33,670 nucleotides of DNA from an uncultured Desulfuromonadales bacterium (GTDB taxonomy: Bacteria; Desulfobacterota; Desulfuromonadia; Desulfuromonadales; Geopsychrobacteraceae), in contig CAMYNR010000063.1 in assembly GCA_947259715.1 (NCBI GenBank), forward strand, positions 1 through 33,670. Direction: 5' to 3'. The translations under genes and the position numbers were made by a program. Shown here in pieces: positions 8,425-15,388 of this stretch; the first letter of the stretch is position 1; every line of letters begins with the position of its first letter. The notes beneath the pieces are model-generated. The model searched no databases. It saw only the letters and a program-made list of their open reading frames with translations, and was not told the origin of the DNA.

Positions 8425-10036
8425 CGGCTACCACTCCTTTGAATTCGTAGGGCCCTCTGGTCACCACCGGATCCTCCTCGCCGAAGTTCTCCAGCGGTGG
8501 CGGCGAAGGTATACTCCACTCCAGGGTCGCCGCACCCCAGGGGTTGAGGCCGATCGGGCGGCCGCTGCGCATGCCACGCCAGAGGTTGGCGAACATGATG
8601 ATCAGGCCGAGGGCCATAACCCAGGAGCCGACGGTAGAGACCTGGTTCAGGGTGGTGAATTCGGGGACATAGTCGTAATAACGGCGCGGCATCCCCTGAA
8701 TGCCCACCGCCTGCATCGCCATGTAGGTAATGTTGAAGCCGACGAACAGCAGCGCCCAGCCGATCACCGCGACTTTGTGGTTGTACATCCGGCCGGTGAA
8801 TTTTGGCAGCCAGTAATGCATGGCGGCAAACAGGGCAAAGCCACCGCCGCCGAACATGACGTAATGGAAGTGCCCGACGACGAAATAGGTGTCGTGCAGG
8901 TGGATGTCGCTGGCGGCTGCGCCCAGGGCCAGACCGCCCAGGCCGCCGATGGCAAAATTGAAGATAAAGGCCAGGGCGTAGAGCATTGGCGGTGCCAGCT
9001 CGATCGATCCCTTGTAGAGGGTTGACACCCAGTTGAAAACTTTGATGGCGCTGGGGATGGCGACGATGAAGGTCAGAAAAGAGAAGACCAGAATCGCCAG
9101 GTCGCTCATGCCGCTGGCGTACATATGGTGCGCCCAGACCAGTGAGCCGGCAAAGGCGATGGCCAGGGAAGACAGGGCCATGGCCCAGTAACCGAACAGC
9201 GGCTTGCGGGCAAAGGTCGGGATCACCTCGGAGATCACCCCCATTCCCGGCAGGATCATGATGTAGACCGCCGGGTGCGAATAGATCCAGAACAGATGCT
9301 GGTAGAGAATCGGGTCGCCGCCGCGGGCCGCGTCGAACAGCCCGGCACCGAAGGTTCGTTCCAGGATAATCAGGACCAGGGTGATGCCGATCATCGGTGT
9401 CGCCAGTACCTGGATCCAGGCGGTGGCGTAAAGGGTCCAGATGAACAGCGGCAGGCGTCCCCAGGTCATCCCCTCACAGCGCAGACGATGAACGGTGGTG
9501 ACAAAGTTGATGCCGGTGAGAATCGAGGAAAAGCCGAGCATAAAGGCAGCGAAAGCGGCCAGGCTGACGTTAGTGCTGGTCTGGGTGCTGAAGGGCACGT
9601 AGAAGGTCCAGCCGGTATCGGGGGCGCCGCCACCGCCGAAGATGGAGGCCACGGCGAGCACCGCTCCGATGATGTAGCAGTACCAGGAGAGCAGGTTGAG
9701 TTTGGGGAAGGAGACATCCCTGGCACCGATATGGATCGGCAGGAGCAGATTGCCGAAGGCGGCCGGGATGCTCGGGATGAGGAACATGAAGATCATGATG
9801 ACCCCGTGCACCGTGAAGGTGGCGTTGTAGGTCTGGGCATCCATGATGGTGCGCCCGGGGGCGATCAGCTCCAAACGGATCGCCAGGCCCAGGCAGGCGC
9901 CGACGATGAACATACTGATGAGGCTGCCCAGGTACAGGATGCCGATCCGCTTGTGGTCGGTCGTCAGCAGCCAGCCGAGGATCCCGGGCCTGGGGCTCTC
10001 TTGCCAGAACCCGGTGTAGGTTGTGGTCTCGCTCAT
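8414..10036 (-). CDS. coxA: Cytochrome c oxidase subunit I, A2-type
   Basis: The catalytic subunit, 540 residues and 12 or more TM helices. Visible ligands are H77 and H391 (low-spin heme), H389 (high-spin heme), and H254, H303 and H304 (CuB), with Y258 cross-linkable to H254. The helix VI sequence is YSHPAVY (252-258), where A1 oxidases have a channel glutamate in GHPEVY. The Tyr-Ser version is the recognised mark of A2-family oxidases such as Rhodothermus caa3. The ATG overlaps the TGA of the SCO gene (ATGA). This reduces O2 to water and pumps protons across the inner membrane. Confidence 0.96.
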   Translation of the reverse strand: MSETTTYTGFWQESPRPGILGWLLTTDHKRIGILYLGSLISMFIVGACLGLAIRLELIAPGRTIMDAQTYNATFTVHGVIMIFMFLIPSIPAAFGNLLLPIHIGARDVSFPKLNLLSWYCYIIGAVLAVASIFGGGGAPDTGWTFYVPFSTQTSTNVSLAAFAAFMLGFSSILTGINFVTTVHRLRCEGMTWGRLPLFIWTLYATAWIQVLATPMIGITLVLIILERTFGAGLFDAARGGDPILYQHLFWIYSHPAVYIMILPGMGVISEVIPTFARKPLFGYWAMALSSLAIAFAGSLVWAHHMYASGMSDLAILVFSFLTFIVAIPSAIKVFNWVSTLYKGSIELAPPMLYALAFIFNFAIGGLGGLALGAAASDIHLHDTYFVVGHFHYVMFGGGGFALFAAMHYWLPKFTGRMYNHKVAVIGWALLFVGFNITYMAMQAVGIQGMPRRYYDYVPEFTTLNQVSTVGSWVMALGLIIMFANLWRGMRSGRPIGLNPWGAATLEWSIPSPPPLENFGEEDPVVTRGPYEFKGVVADEY

Positions 10037-10866
10037 GTTCTCTTCTTTCTACCACTGAGGATGAGATAGGTGAGGAAGCTGCCGAGGGTCAGCAGAATGA
10101 CGGTACCGCTGACCCGCAGCAGGTTGAAGACATATTTGCGTCCTTCAGGGTCATAACTGAAACAGAACTCCAGCGCCTTGCGGATCGGCACGCCGATGCG
10201 GTTTTCGCTCGCCTCGAGCAGCGCCATCGAGAGGTCGAGGGGCACAAAACGCTGGCCGGTCAGGTAACGAACGATTTCACCCCGCTCATTGACCACAAAG
10301 GCGACGATCGGGTGGAGAAAGTCGACCCCTTCTTTTTTGTAGTAGTAGCCGGCGGCATCGGTCAGCTGGCGAATGTTGTGCTGCTGGCCGGTTAAAAAAT
10401 GCCAGGCGGCCGGTGGAAAGGGCTCCTGTATCGCCGTTAAAAAGGTCTTTTTACTGTGCGCCGCCTGGGCGGTGGTTTCACTCGGGTCGATGCTGAAGGT
10501 GACAATGTTGTAGTCGTCACCGGCATCGAGTTTGAGTTCCGGCAAAACCTTGGCCAGGCCGCCAAGCAGGAAATTGCAGACGTTACGGCATTCGTAGTAG
10601 ACCGGCACGATCAGGGTCGGTCGATCGATCAGCTGCGCCAGCTTGATTTGCTGGCCTTCTGAATTGGTGAATTCAAGCTCCACGGGCAGCGGCTTGCCCA
10701 GTTGTTCGATCAGTTCCACCTTGGCATCAGCTTCGGCCATGGCGAGCATTTTTTCATGATCATGCCCCGCAGCAGGCATCTGGTGGTCGCTATGCGTCAT
10801 GTCGCTGCCGAAGGCAGGAAAGGTCAAGGAGGCAAGCAAAAAGAGGGAGAGCAGCAGGCGAAGCAA
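10033..10866 (-). CDS. SCO1/SenC copper chaperone for CuA
   Basis: Thioredoxin-fold copper-delivery protein needed to build the CuA site of subunit II. The metal site is C93 and C97 (YECRNVC) with H185 (DFLHP). The N-terminus is a signal peptide followed by a His/Met-rich stretch (DMTHSDHQMP, HDHEKM) that may also bind copper. A C-terminal TM helix (about 245-270) is unusual and would anchor it by its tail. I chose the TTG start at 10866 because a strong AAGGAGGA (10871-10878) lies just upstream; the ATG at 10890 has no clear RBS and would place that site inside the gene. It is first in the oxidase operon. Confidence 0.9.
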   Translation of the reverse strand: MLRLLLSLFLLASLTFPAFGSDMTHSDHQMPAAGHDHEKMLAMAEADAKVELIEQLGKPLPVELEFTNSEGQQIKLAQLIDRPTLIVPVYYECRNVCNFLLGGLAKVLPELKLDAGDDYNIVTFSIDPSETTAQAAHSKKTFLTAIQEPFPPAAWHFLTGQQHNIRQLTDAAGYYYKKEGVDFLHPIVAFVVNERGEIVRYLTGQRFVPLDLSMALLEASENRIGVPIRKALEFCFSYDPEGRKYVFNLLRVSGTVILLTLGSFLTYLILSGRKKRT

Positions 10867-11245
10867 AAGATCCTCCTTCAAAGGACTCATAAATATTCCA
10901 ATCACAAAGCGTGGCAAGTTAGAAATGCAATCGCATCAAGTTTACCGAAGCGATCATGATTTGTAAATCCTGAGCAGGGGAAAGGCCGAAAAGGGTGTTG
11001 TCTCGAATTTCTCCCCAAGCTATAACTTGTCCTGATTTTACCGAATTAGGCTATGCACCTCGCGCAACTAATCGGCGAACCGGGCTCAGATTTCTCATTT
11101 CCAGGGCCGCATGAACCCATCTCTGGGGCTTGACTGTTGCCATCCGGGGGACAGACACCCTTGCAATGGGAAATCTGAGCCCGGTCCCTGGCCAGTGGAG
11201 CGAAGTGCATAGCCAGATGACCGAAAAACGTAAAGGAGCCGAGCC
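10867..11245. other. Gene-free region between divergent SCO and slyX operons
   Basis: About 380 bp holding the promoter region of the oxidase operon (minus strand), the inverted-repeat element at 11051-11212 and the RBS of slyX. I do not see an unambiguous -35/-10 pair for either operon. Confidence 0.6.
11051..11212. repeat. 162 bp inverted-repeat (MITE/REP-like) element
   Basis: The ends are inverted copies: CTATGCACCTCGCGCAACT at the left and the reverse complement of CTATGCACTTCGCTCCACT at the right. A longer internal inverted pair is near-perfect: ACCGGGCTCAGATTT (11079-11093) against AAATCTGAGCCCGGT (11171-11185). The centre contains GGGGGACAGACACCC. No transposase is encoded. The layout suits a non-autonomous palindromic element, perhaps mobilised by an IS200/REP-type transposase elsewhere. 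It ends only 33 bp before the slyX start and may influence its expression. Confidence 0.7.
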
Positions 11246-11440
11246 ATGTTGGATGAACTTCTGGAGCGGATGACCGAGCTGGAAATTCGTTTCAGCCATC
11301 AGAGTCAACTGATCGATGAACTTAATGAGGTGATCACCGACTGCAATCTGCGGATCGACCGGCTCAGCAAGCAGAATCAGCAGTTGCGGGAAATGGTCAA
11401 TAGTCTCTCCCCGGAGCTGGAGGAGTCGCCCGATGAGTGA
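11246..11440 (+). CDS. slyX: SlyX family protein
   Basis: A 64-residue coiled-coil protein beginning MLDELLERMTELEIRFSHQ, with the Glu/Gln-rich heptads and QNQQLREMV of the SlyX family. Function is unknown in any species. AAAGGAG (11232-11238) precedes the ATG. Its end overlaps the next gene by 8 bp, which makes it the first gene of a four-gene operon. Confidence 0.85.
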   Translation: MLDELLERMTELEIRFSHQSQLIDELNEVITDCNLRIDRLSKQNQQLREMVNSLSPELEESPDE

Positions 11441-11969
11441 ACTGCAGCTGAGCCCGACCCTGCGCCGGATTCTCCTCGAAGCGGTGATCCTCTGTGCTCT
11501 GGCCGCCGCGGTTGGCTTGAGCCTCAATTATCAGATGGTGCTAAACGCCTTTTCCGGAAAGACCGTGGCACGTCCCAAGCTGGCCGATTCACCGGCGGAG
11601 GAGAGCAGCAGTGAAACGCCTGTCCAGCCGCTGCTTTATCCCGAACCGATCGAGCTGGAAGAGCTGGATGCCCTGCTGGCCGAGGGGGCGCTGCTGATCG
11701 ACGCCAGGAACGCCATCGATTATGCCAAGAGCCACCTCCAGGGGGCGCGCTCCCTGCCGCTTGGCGAATTAGATGCGCAGCTTGAAGACTTTCTTGCCGA
11801 GGTGGCCAAAGACCGGCCGCTGATCGCTTATTGCAACGGCTTCGGCTGCCCCGATTCCTTCGATGTCGGGATCCGCCTGCTGCAGGAGGGTTATCAGCAG
11901 GTGTTTGTCTTTGAGGGCGGCTATCCGCAATGGCGCGATGCCGGGCGGCCGCTGGAGGGGGAGCAATGA
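11433..11969 (+). CDS. Membrane-anchored rhodanese-like protein
   Basis: The 178-residue protein has one N-terminal TM segment (about 13-37), a Pro/Glu/Ser-rich linker (45-75) and a rhodanese domain (75-175). The active loop is YCNGFGCPDS, with C134 as the likely catalytic cysteine and C139 a possible redox partner; GGYPQW closes the domain. The domain would face the periplasm. Its stop overlaps the start of the MauE/DoxX-like gene (ATGA), a pairing that suggests sulfur or thiol-disulfide chemistry at the membrane. Confidence 0.88.
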   Translation: MSELQLSPTLRRILLEAVILCALAAAVGLSLNYQMVLNAFSGKTVARPKLADSPAEESSSETPVQPLLYPEPIELEELDALLAEGALLIDARNAIDYAKSHLQGARSLPLGELDAQLEDFLAEVAKDRPLIAYCNGFGCPDSFDVGIRLLQEGYQQVFVFEGGYPQWRDAGRPLEGEQ

Positions 11970-12415
11970 ACCGACTGGCAAGCATCATCTATCATGGCAG
12001 TCGTCTGATCCTGGCCGGGGTTTTTATCTATGCCGGGGCGATCAAAGGCACCGATCCGGTCGCCTTCGCCGGTCAGGTGGCCAACTATCAGATCCTTCCT
12101 TACGCCTGGAACTATCTGGTCGCCGCCATCCTGCCTTATCTGGAGCTGCTCTGCGGAATTCTGCTGCTGCTCAATAAACGAATTCGTCCCGCGGTGCTGG
12201 TGCTGTTTGTCCTCAATCTGATCTTTATGCTGGCCCTCAGCTCTCTGATTGTCCGCGGCATCGATATCGACTGCGGCTGTTTCAACCCGGATGCCGAGGC
12301 CAGAACCACTCCGCTGATGGCGCTCTGGCGCGACGCCGGTTTGATGCTGCTGCTGATCTCCACCTGGATGCTGCGCTACCGGCAGCATCCCCCCGAGGCG
12401 GGTGATGGCCAATGA
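11966..12415 (+). CDS. MauE/DoxX-like redox membrane protein
   Basis: The 149-residue protein has four TM helices (about 12-28, 47-66, 70-92 and 112-132), the size and topology of MauE/DoxX proteins. The IDCGCF motif (about residues 100-105) gives a CxC pair at the membrane surface, as in family members tied to disulfide or methylamine dehydrogenase maturation. The start at 11966 overlaps the rhodanese stop; an upstream in-frame ATG at 11930 is less likely. It overlaps the KamA gene at its 3' end. The CxC pair may exchange thiols or persulfide with the neighbouring rhodanese (inference). Confidence 0.82.
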   Translation: MNRLASIIYHGSRLILAGVFIYAGAIKGTDPVAFAGQVANYQILPYAWNYLVAAILPYLELLCGILLLLNKRIRPAVLVLFVLNLIFMLALSSLIVRGIDIDCGCFNPDAEARTTPLMALWRDAGLMLLLISTWMLRYRQHPPEAGDGQ

Positions 12416-13457
12416 GCCCTGGCAGCAGGCGCTGCAGGAGAGCTTGACCGCTCCGGAACAATTGCTTGACCGATTCGATTTCGATCCCCTGCCGCTTAAA
12501 GCGGTGGCGGAGCGCTATCCGATGCGTATTCCTAGCTATTACCTGGACCTGATTCAGGCGGTCGGCGATCCGATCTGGCGGCAGTGCGTCCCCGATCTGC
12601 GTGAGCTGGACGAGACCGGTCTGTTCGATCCCCTTGGTGAAGAGGATCTGTCGCCAACCCCGGCGGTGATTCATCGCTACCCCGATCGGGTGATCTTTCT
12701 CGCCTCAGGCAGCTGCGCCAGCTATTGCCGCTTCTGTACCCGCAAGCGCAAGGTCGGTTGCTCTGCTTTGAGCATGAGTTTTCGAGAGCTGCGCGAAGGG
12801 ATCGATTATATCGCCGCGACCCCGCAGATCAAGGACGTCATCCTCTCCGGCGGTGATCCGCTGCTGCTGCCGGATAGCGTGCTCGGCGATCTGTTGGCGC
12901 GGATTCAGGCGATCCCCCATGTCGAGATCATCCGCATCGGCAGCCGGGTGCCGGTGACCCTGCCGGAGCGGATTACCGACAAACTCTGTGCACTGCTCGC
13001 CCGCTTTGAGCCGCTCTATCTCAACACCCATTTCAACCACCCGCGCGAAATCACCGAGCAGGCCCGGCAAGCCTGCGGCAAACTGAGCCGCGCCGGCATT
13101 CCCCTCGGCAACCAGACGGTGCTGCTGCGCGGGGTCAATGATGATCCGCAAACCATGATTGCGCTCTTTCGCGGTCTGCTGAAAATCCGCGTCAAACCCT
13201 ACTATCTGCACCAGATGGACCTGGCCTGCGGCACCGCTCACTTTCGCACCCCAATCAGTGCCGGCCTGGAGATCCTCAAAGCCCTGCGCGGACCGGTATC
13301 GGGGCTGGCCACGCCGCACTACGTGATCGATCTGCCGGGCGGCAAAGGCAAGGTTCCGCTGTTGCCGGAATATGTCAAGCGCCGTGGCGAGGTGCTGGAG
13401 ATCCGTACCCCTGCCGGGGAGCTGGTTGAGTATCCGGACTGTTCTCTTTTATCCTGA
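12405..13457 (+). CDS. KamA-family radical SAM protein (lysine 2,3-aminomutase-like)
   Basis: The 350-residue protein binds a 4Fe-4S cluster through CxxxCxxC (C104, C108, C111 in SCASYCRFC), then shows SGGDPLL for SAM. The PLP lysine region is IDLPGGKGKVP. The aspartates that hold lysine in the clostridial enzyme appear conserved (HQMDLACG and VIDLPGG), which favours an aminomutase over EpmB. It lacks the C-terminal tail of clostridial KamA (about 416 residues). GTG at 12402 precedes the ATG at 12405; either could start. It overlaps the MauE-like gene, so the four genes from slyX are one transcript. A role in making beta-lysine, for instance as an osmolyte, is possible; no acetyltransferase ablB is nearby. 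Confidence 0.87.
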   Translation: MANEPWQQALQESLTAPEQLLDRFDFDPLPLKAVAERYPMRIPSYYLDLIQAVGDPIWRQCVPDLRELDETGLFDPLGEEDLSPTPAVIHRYPDRVIFLASGSCASYCRFCTRKRKVGCSALSMSFRELREGIDYIAATPQIKDVILSGGDPLLLPDSVLGDLLARIQAIPHVEIIRIGSRVPVTLPERITDKLCALLARFEPLYLNTHFNHPREITEQARQACGKLSRAGIPLGNQTVLLRGVNDDPQTMIALFRGLLKIRVKPYYLHQMDLACGTAHFRTPISAGLEILKALRGPVSGLATPHYVIDLPGGKGKVPLLPEYVKRRGEVLEIRTPAGELVEYPDCSLLS

Positions 13458-13458
13458 A

Positions 13459-13472
13459 TTGATCTACATCAA
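13459..13472. promoter_or_regulatory. FNR/DNR-type box
   Basis: TTGATCTACATCAA is a perfect match to TTGAT-N4-ATCAA, the consensus of the FNR/DNR branch of Crp-family regulators. It lies 50 bp upstream of the NapH-like gene and directly after the KamA stop codon. It suggests control by oxygen or nitric oxide. The regulator gene is not in the window. Confidence 0.65.
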
Positions 13473-13521
13473 TTATTTTTTACCTCCGCTGGGATTATTC
13501 TCGCCGGACGAGGTGAACAAT

Positions 13522-14523
13522 ATGAAAAATTTAAAGACTTGGTGTCGGACGCTTTCGTTGCGGCTTTTCATCCAATGGGCGTTTCTCGCCTGGTGCGTGT
13601 TTCTCGGGGTGCAGTTTGCCCTGTTCGTTGGTTATTACCAGGCGGGCGGGCAGGGAACCTATTACCCACGGCCCCCGGGGGTGGAAGCCTTCCTGCCGAT
13701 CGGTGCCCTGGTCAGTATTAAGGCCTGGTTGACCAGCGGTTATTTCGATCCCGTTCATCCGGCCGCGCTGGTGCTGTTACTCACCTTTCTGGCGTTGGCG
13801 CTGCTGACCAGAAAATCGTTCTGTTCCTGGATCTGCCCGGTCGGCACCCTGGAGGAGGGGTTGTGGAAGCTGGGACGCAAGCTGTGCGGAAAAAATTTTA
13901 AAATCTGGAACTGGCTGGACATCCTGCTGCGCTTCGCCAAGTACGCGCTGCTGCTGTTTTTCGCCAAGCTGATCCTGCTCGATATGCCGGTGATGGCGCT
14001 GCAGGGCTTTTTGCAGGCCCCCTACTGGGCAATCGCCGACGTTAAGATGCTGCATTTCTTTACCGGCATGTCAACCACCAGCCTGCTGGTGATCGCCGGA
14101 CTCGCCCTACTGTCCCTTTTTTACCAGAACTTCTGGTGCCGCTACCTATGCCCCTACGGTGCCCTGCTCGGCCTGCTGAGCTTCTTCAGCCCACTGAAGA
14201 TTCGCCGCGCAGCGGCCAGCTGCACCGACTGTGGGGCCTGCAGCCGCGCCTGCCCGGCGCGCATCGATGTGAAGCGGAAAACCGCGGTCTGTTCAGTTGA
14301 GTGCACCGGCTGCCTGACCTGCGTCGAGAGCTGTCCGGAAAAGGCAACCCTGGAGATCGGTTTCTGGCGCCGGCCGCTGCCGGGTTGGGCCTTCGGCCTG
14401 GCGGTGCTGCTGGTGTTTAGCAGCGGGGTGGGCATCGGCATGCTCACCGGGCACTGGCAGACCAGCCTCGACCATGCAGATTATCTGCGGCTTATTCCCC
14501 TGGCCGGGCGGTTGGGGCACTGA
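13522..14523 (+). CDS. NapH-like 4Fe-4S membrane protein
   Basis: A 333-residue membrane protein with about five TM helices. Two membrane-associated motifs, CSWICPVG (C101, C105) and CRYLCPYG (C206, C210), are the CxxxCP pattern of NapH/NosR/RdxA-type electron-transfer proteins. A cytoplasmic double ferredoxin domain follows: C234/C237/C240/C244 and C257-C271 for two [4Fe-4S] clusters, though the second half has an extra cysteine. The ATG at 13522 has GAGGTG upstream; the frame is open further upstream into KamA but without support. It probably passes electrons from quinol or cytoplasmic donors outward; the partner is not encoded here. The FNR-type box suggests induction under low oxygen. Confidence 0.85.
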   Translation: MKNLKTWCRTLSLRLFIQWAFLAWCVFLGVQFALFVGYYQAGGQGTYYPRPPGVEAFLPIGALVSIKAWLTSGYFDPVHPAALVLLLTFLALALLTRKSFCSWICPVGTLEEGLWKLGRKLCGKNFKIWNWLDILLRFAKYALLLFFAKLILLDMPVMALQGFLQAPYWAIADVKMLHFFTGMSTTSLLVIAGLALLSLFYQNFWCRYLCPYGALLGLLSFFSPLKIRRAAASCTDCGACSRACPARIDVKRKTAVCSVECTGCLTCVESCPEKATLEIGFWRRPLPGWAFGLAVLLVFSSGVGIGMLTGHWQTSLDHADYLRLIPLAGRLGH

Positions 14524-14533
14524 CCGCCCCGGC
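14501..14533 (+). terminator. Hairpin across the NapH-like stop codon
   Basis: TGGCCGGG-CGGT (14501-14512) pairs with ACCG-CCCCGGCCA (about 14523-14535) with one bulge. There is no T-run after it, so it is only a candidate terminator or RNA-stabilising stem. Confidence 0.4.
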
Positions 14534-14588
14534 CAGGAAAACGGCTCGCTGATTTTTTTTGCTGATTCGAACGGATTTTCCGCTGGTT

Positions 14589-14694
14589 CCTTCTCCCTGA
14601 GGGAGAAGGTGGCCGAAGGCCGGATGAGGGGGCATTATCGGCAATGGCCCTGAAGATTCCCCCTCACCCTGCCCCTCTCCCTGAGGGAGAGGGG
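14589..14694. repeat. Dispersed CCCTGAGGGAG palindrome repeat
   Basis: Two near-perfect palindromes, at 14589-14609 (CCTTCTCCCTGAGGGAGAAGG with one base beyond the quoted core) and 14672-14694 (CTCTCCCTGAGGGAGAG core), bracket a short GC-rich stretch with GGCCGAAGGCCGGATGAGGG. This is the look of the intergenic repeats common in many proteobacterial genomes. It lies between the convergent NapH-like and Ni-SOD genes and may also act as a bidirectional terminator. Confidence 0.65.
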
Positions 14695-14724
14695 ACTGTT
14701 TTCAATGACAGCGGAAGCTTAACG

Positions 14725-15198
14725 CTATTCCTTGTGTTTGTGCGCAGGGTAGTAATCGGTCAGCGCCTGAATACTGTCCTGCAGGGTTTTTACATATTTC
14801 AAGTCGGCATTCTGCTTGGCTTTCATCGCGGCAACAATCACCGCATGGTGCTTCTTCAATCGCTCAGCGTAGTCCTTTTGTTCTGCTTTGACCCGCTGGG
14901 TCAAAAAATAATCACTTATCGTCGCAATGATCTTTTGCGCATGCTGTTCTTTATTCATGACCCAGCGGACCAGCTGGTTCTGTGACTGGGCATCGCTCTT
15001 GCCGGCCAGCTCGGCAATCAATTGAGCTGATTTTTCTATGGTGGCTGCATCCTCCAGCATGGCGCTGACGCGGGCATGATCAGCGTAAATTCCGCAAGGG
15101 ATCTGGCAGTGTGCGATAACTGTCGCAGGTAGAACCAGAGCTGTACCGATCAGGGCGAAAGCCAGCAGGAGCATCAGGTTTGTCACGGGCTTGATCAT
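14725..15198 (-). CDS. sodN: Nickel superoxide dismutase with Sec signal peptide
   Basis: Converts superoxide to O2 and H2O2. The 157-residue precursor has a hydrophobic signal (residues 8-29, ending TVIA) followed at once by H30-C31-Q-I-P-C35-G-I-Y38, the HCxxPCGxY nickel hook. The mature protein of about 128 residues is close to the 117 of Streptomyces Ni-SOD and is mostly helical, as expected. Cleavage after A29 would expose His as residue 1, which is required for nickel binding. The classical maturation peptidase SodX is not next to it. The ATG at 15198 is preferred over 15210 because GGAGG sits 5 bases before it. Export implies protection of the periplasm. Confidence 0.9.
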   Translation of the reverse strand: MIKPVTNLMLLLAFALIGTALVLPATVIAHCQIPCGIYADHARVSAMLEDAATIEKSAQLIAELAGKSDAQSQNQLVRWVMNKEQHAQKIIATISDYFLTQRVKAEQKDYAERLKKHHAVIVAAMKAKQNADLKYVKTLQDSIQALTDYYPAHKHKE

Positions 15199-15388
15199 GG
15201 TGTCCTCCATTTATACGGGTGGCCGAAAAATTCACGTTGGCAAGTTGTTCAGCGTTTCGCTGCAAATCTTTTGAGGGAAGGCAGCGGCAATATGTCCTTA
15301 TAGCTGTAGCAAACCTTTGGCAGAGGTCAAGATGAGACCGATAGATTGTTCTGTGCTGATTCAGGTTTAAGGGAGTGGCGGGGGAGTG

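Noticed and set aside
5540-10069. Long plus-strand ORFs across the oxidase operon (for example 5540-6379, 6285-7271, 8399-9025, 9275-10069)
   Set aside because: They are antisense to well-matched oxidase genes, have low-complexity compositions rich in Gln, Gly, Asp and His, and lack RBS and family resemblance. They are shadows caused by GC-rich codon use.
10033-10917. SCO gene start at 10917 (TTG) or 10890 (ATG)
   Set aside because: Neither has a clear RBS, whereas 10866 has AAGGAGGA right before it and starts the signal peptide.
11051-11527. Minus-strand ORF across the inverted-repeat element and slyX
   Set aside because: It is antisense to slyX and the rhodanese start and built partly from the repeat.
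12405-13457. KamA-like gene as EpmB (EF-P lysine aminomutase)
   Set aside because: Length is similar to EpmB, but the sequence around the cluster, the lysine-binding aspartates and the GGKGK region follow KamA, and the EF-P paralogue here lacks the modifiable lysine.
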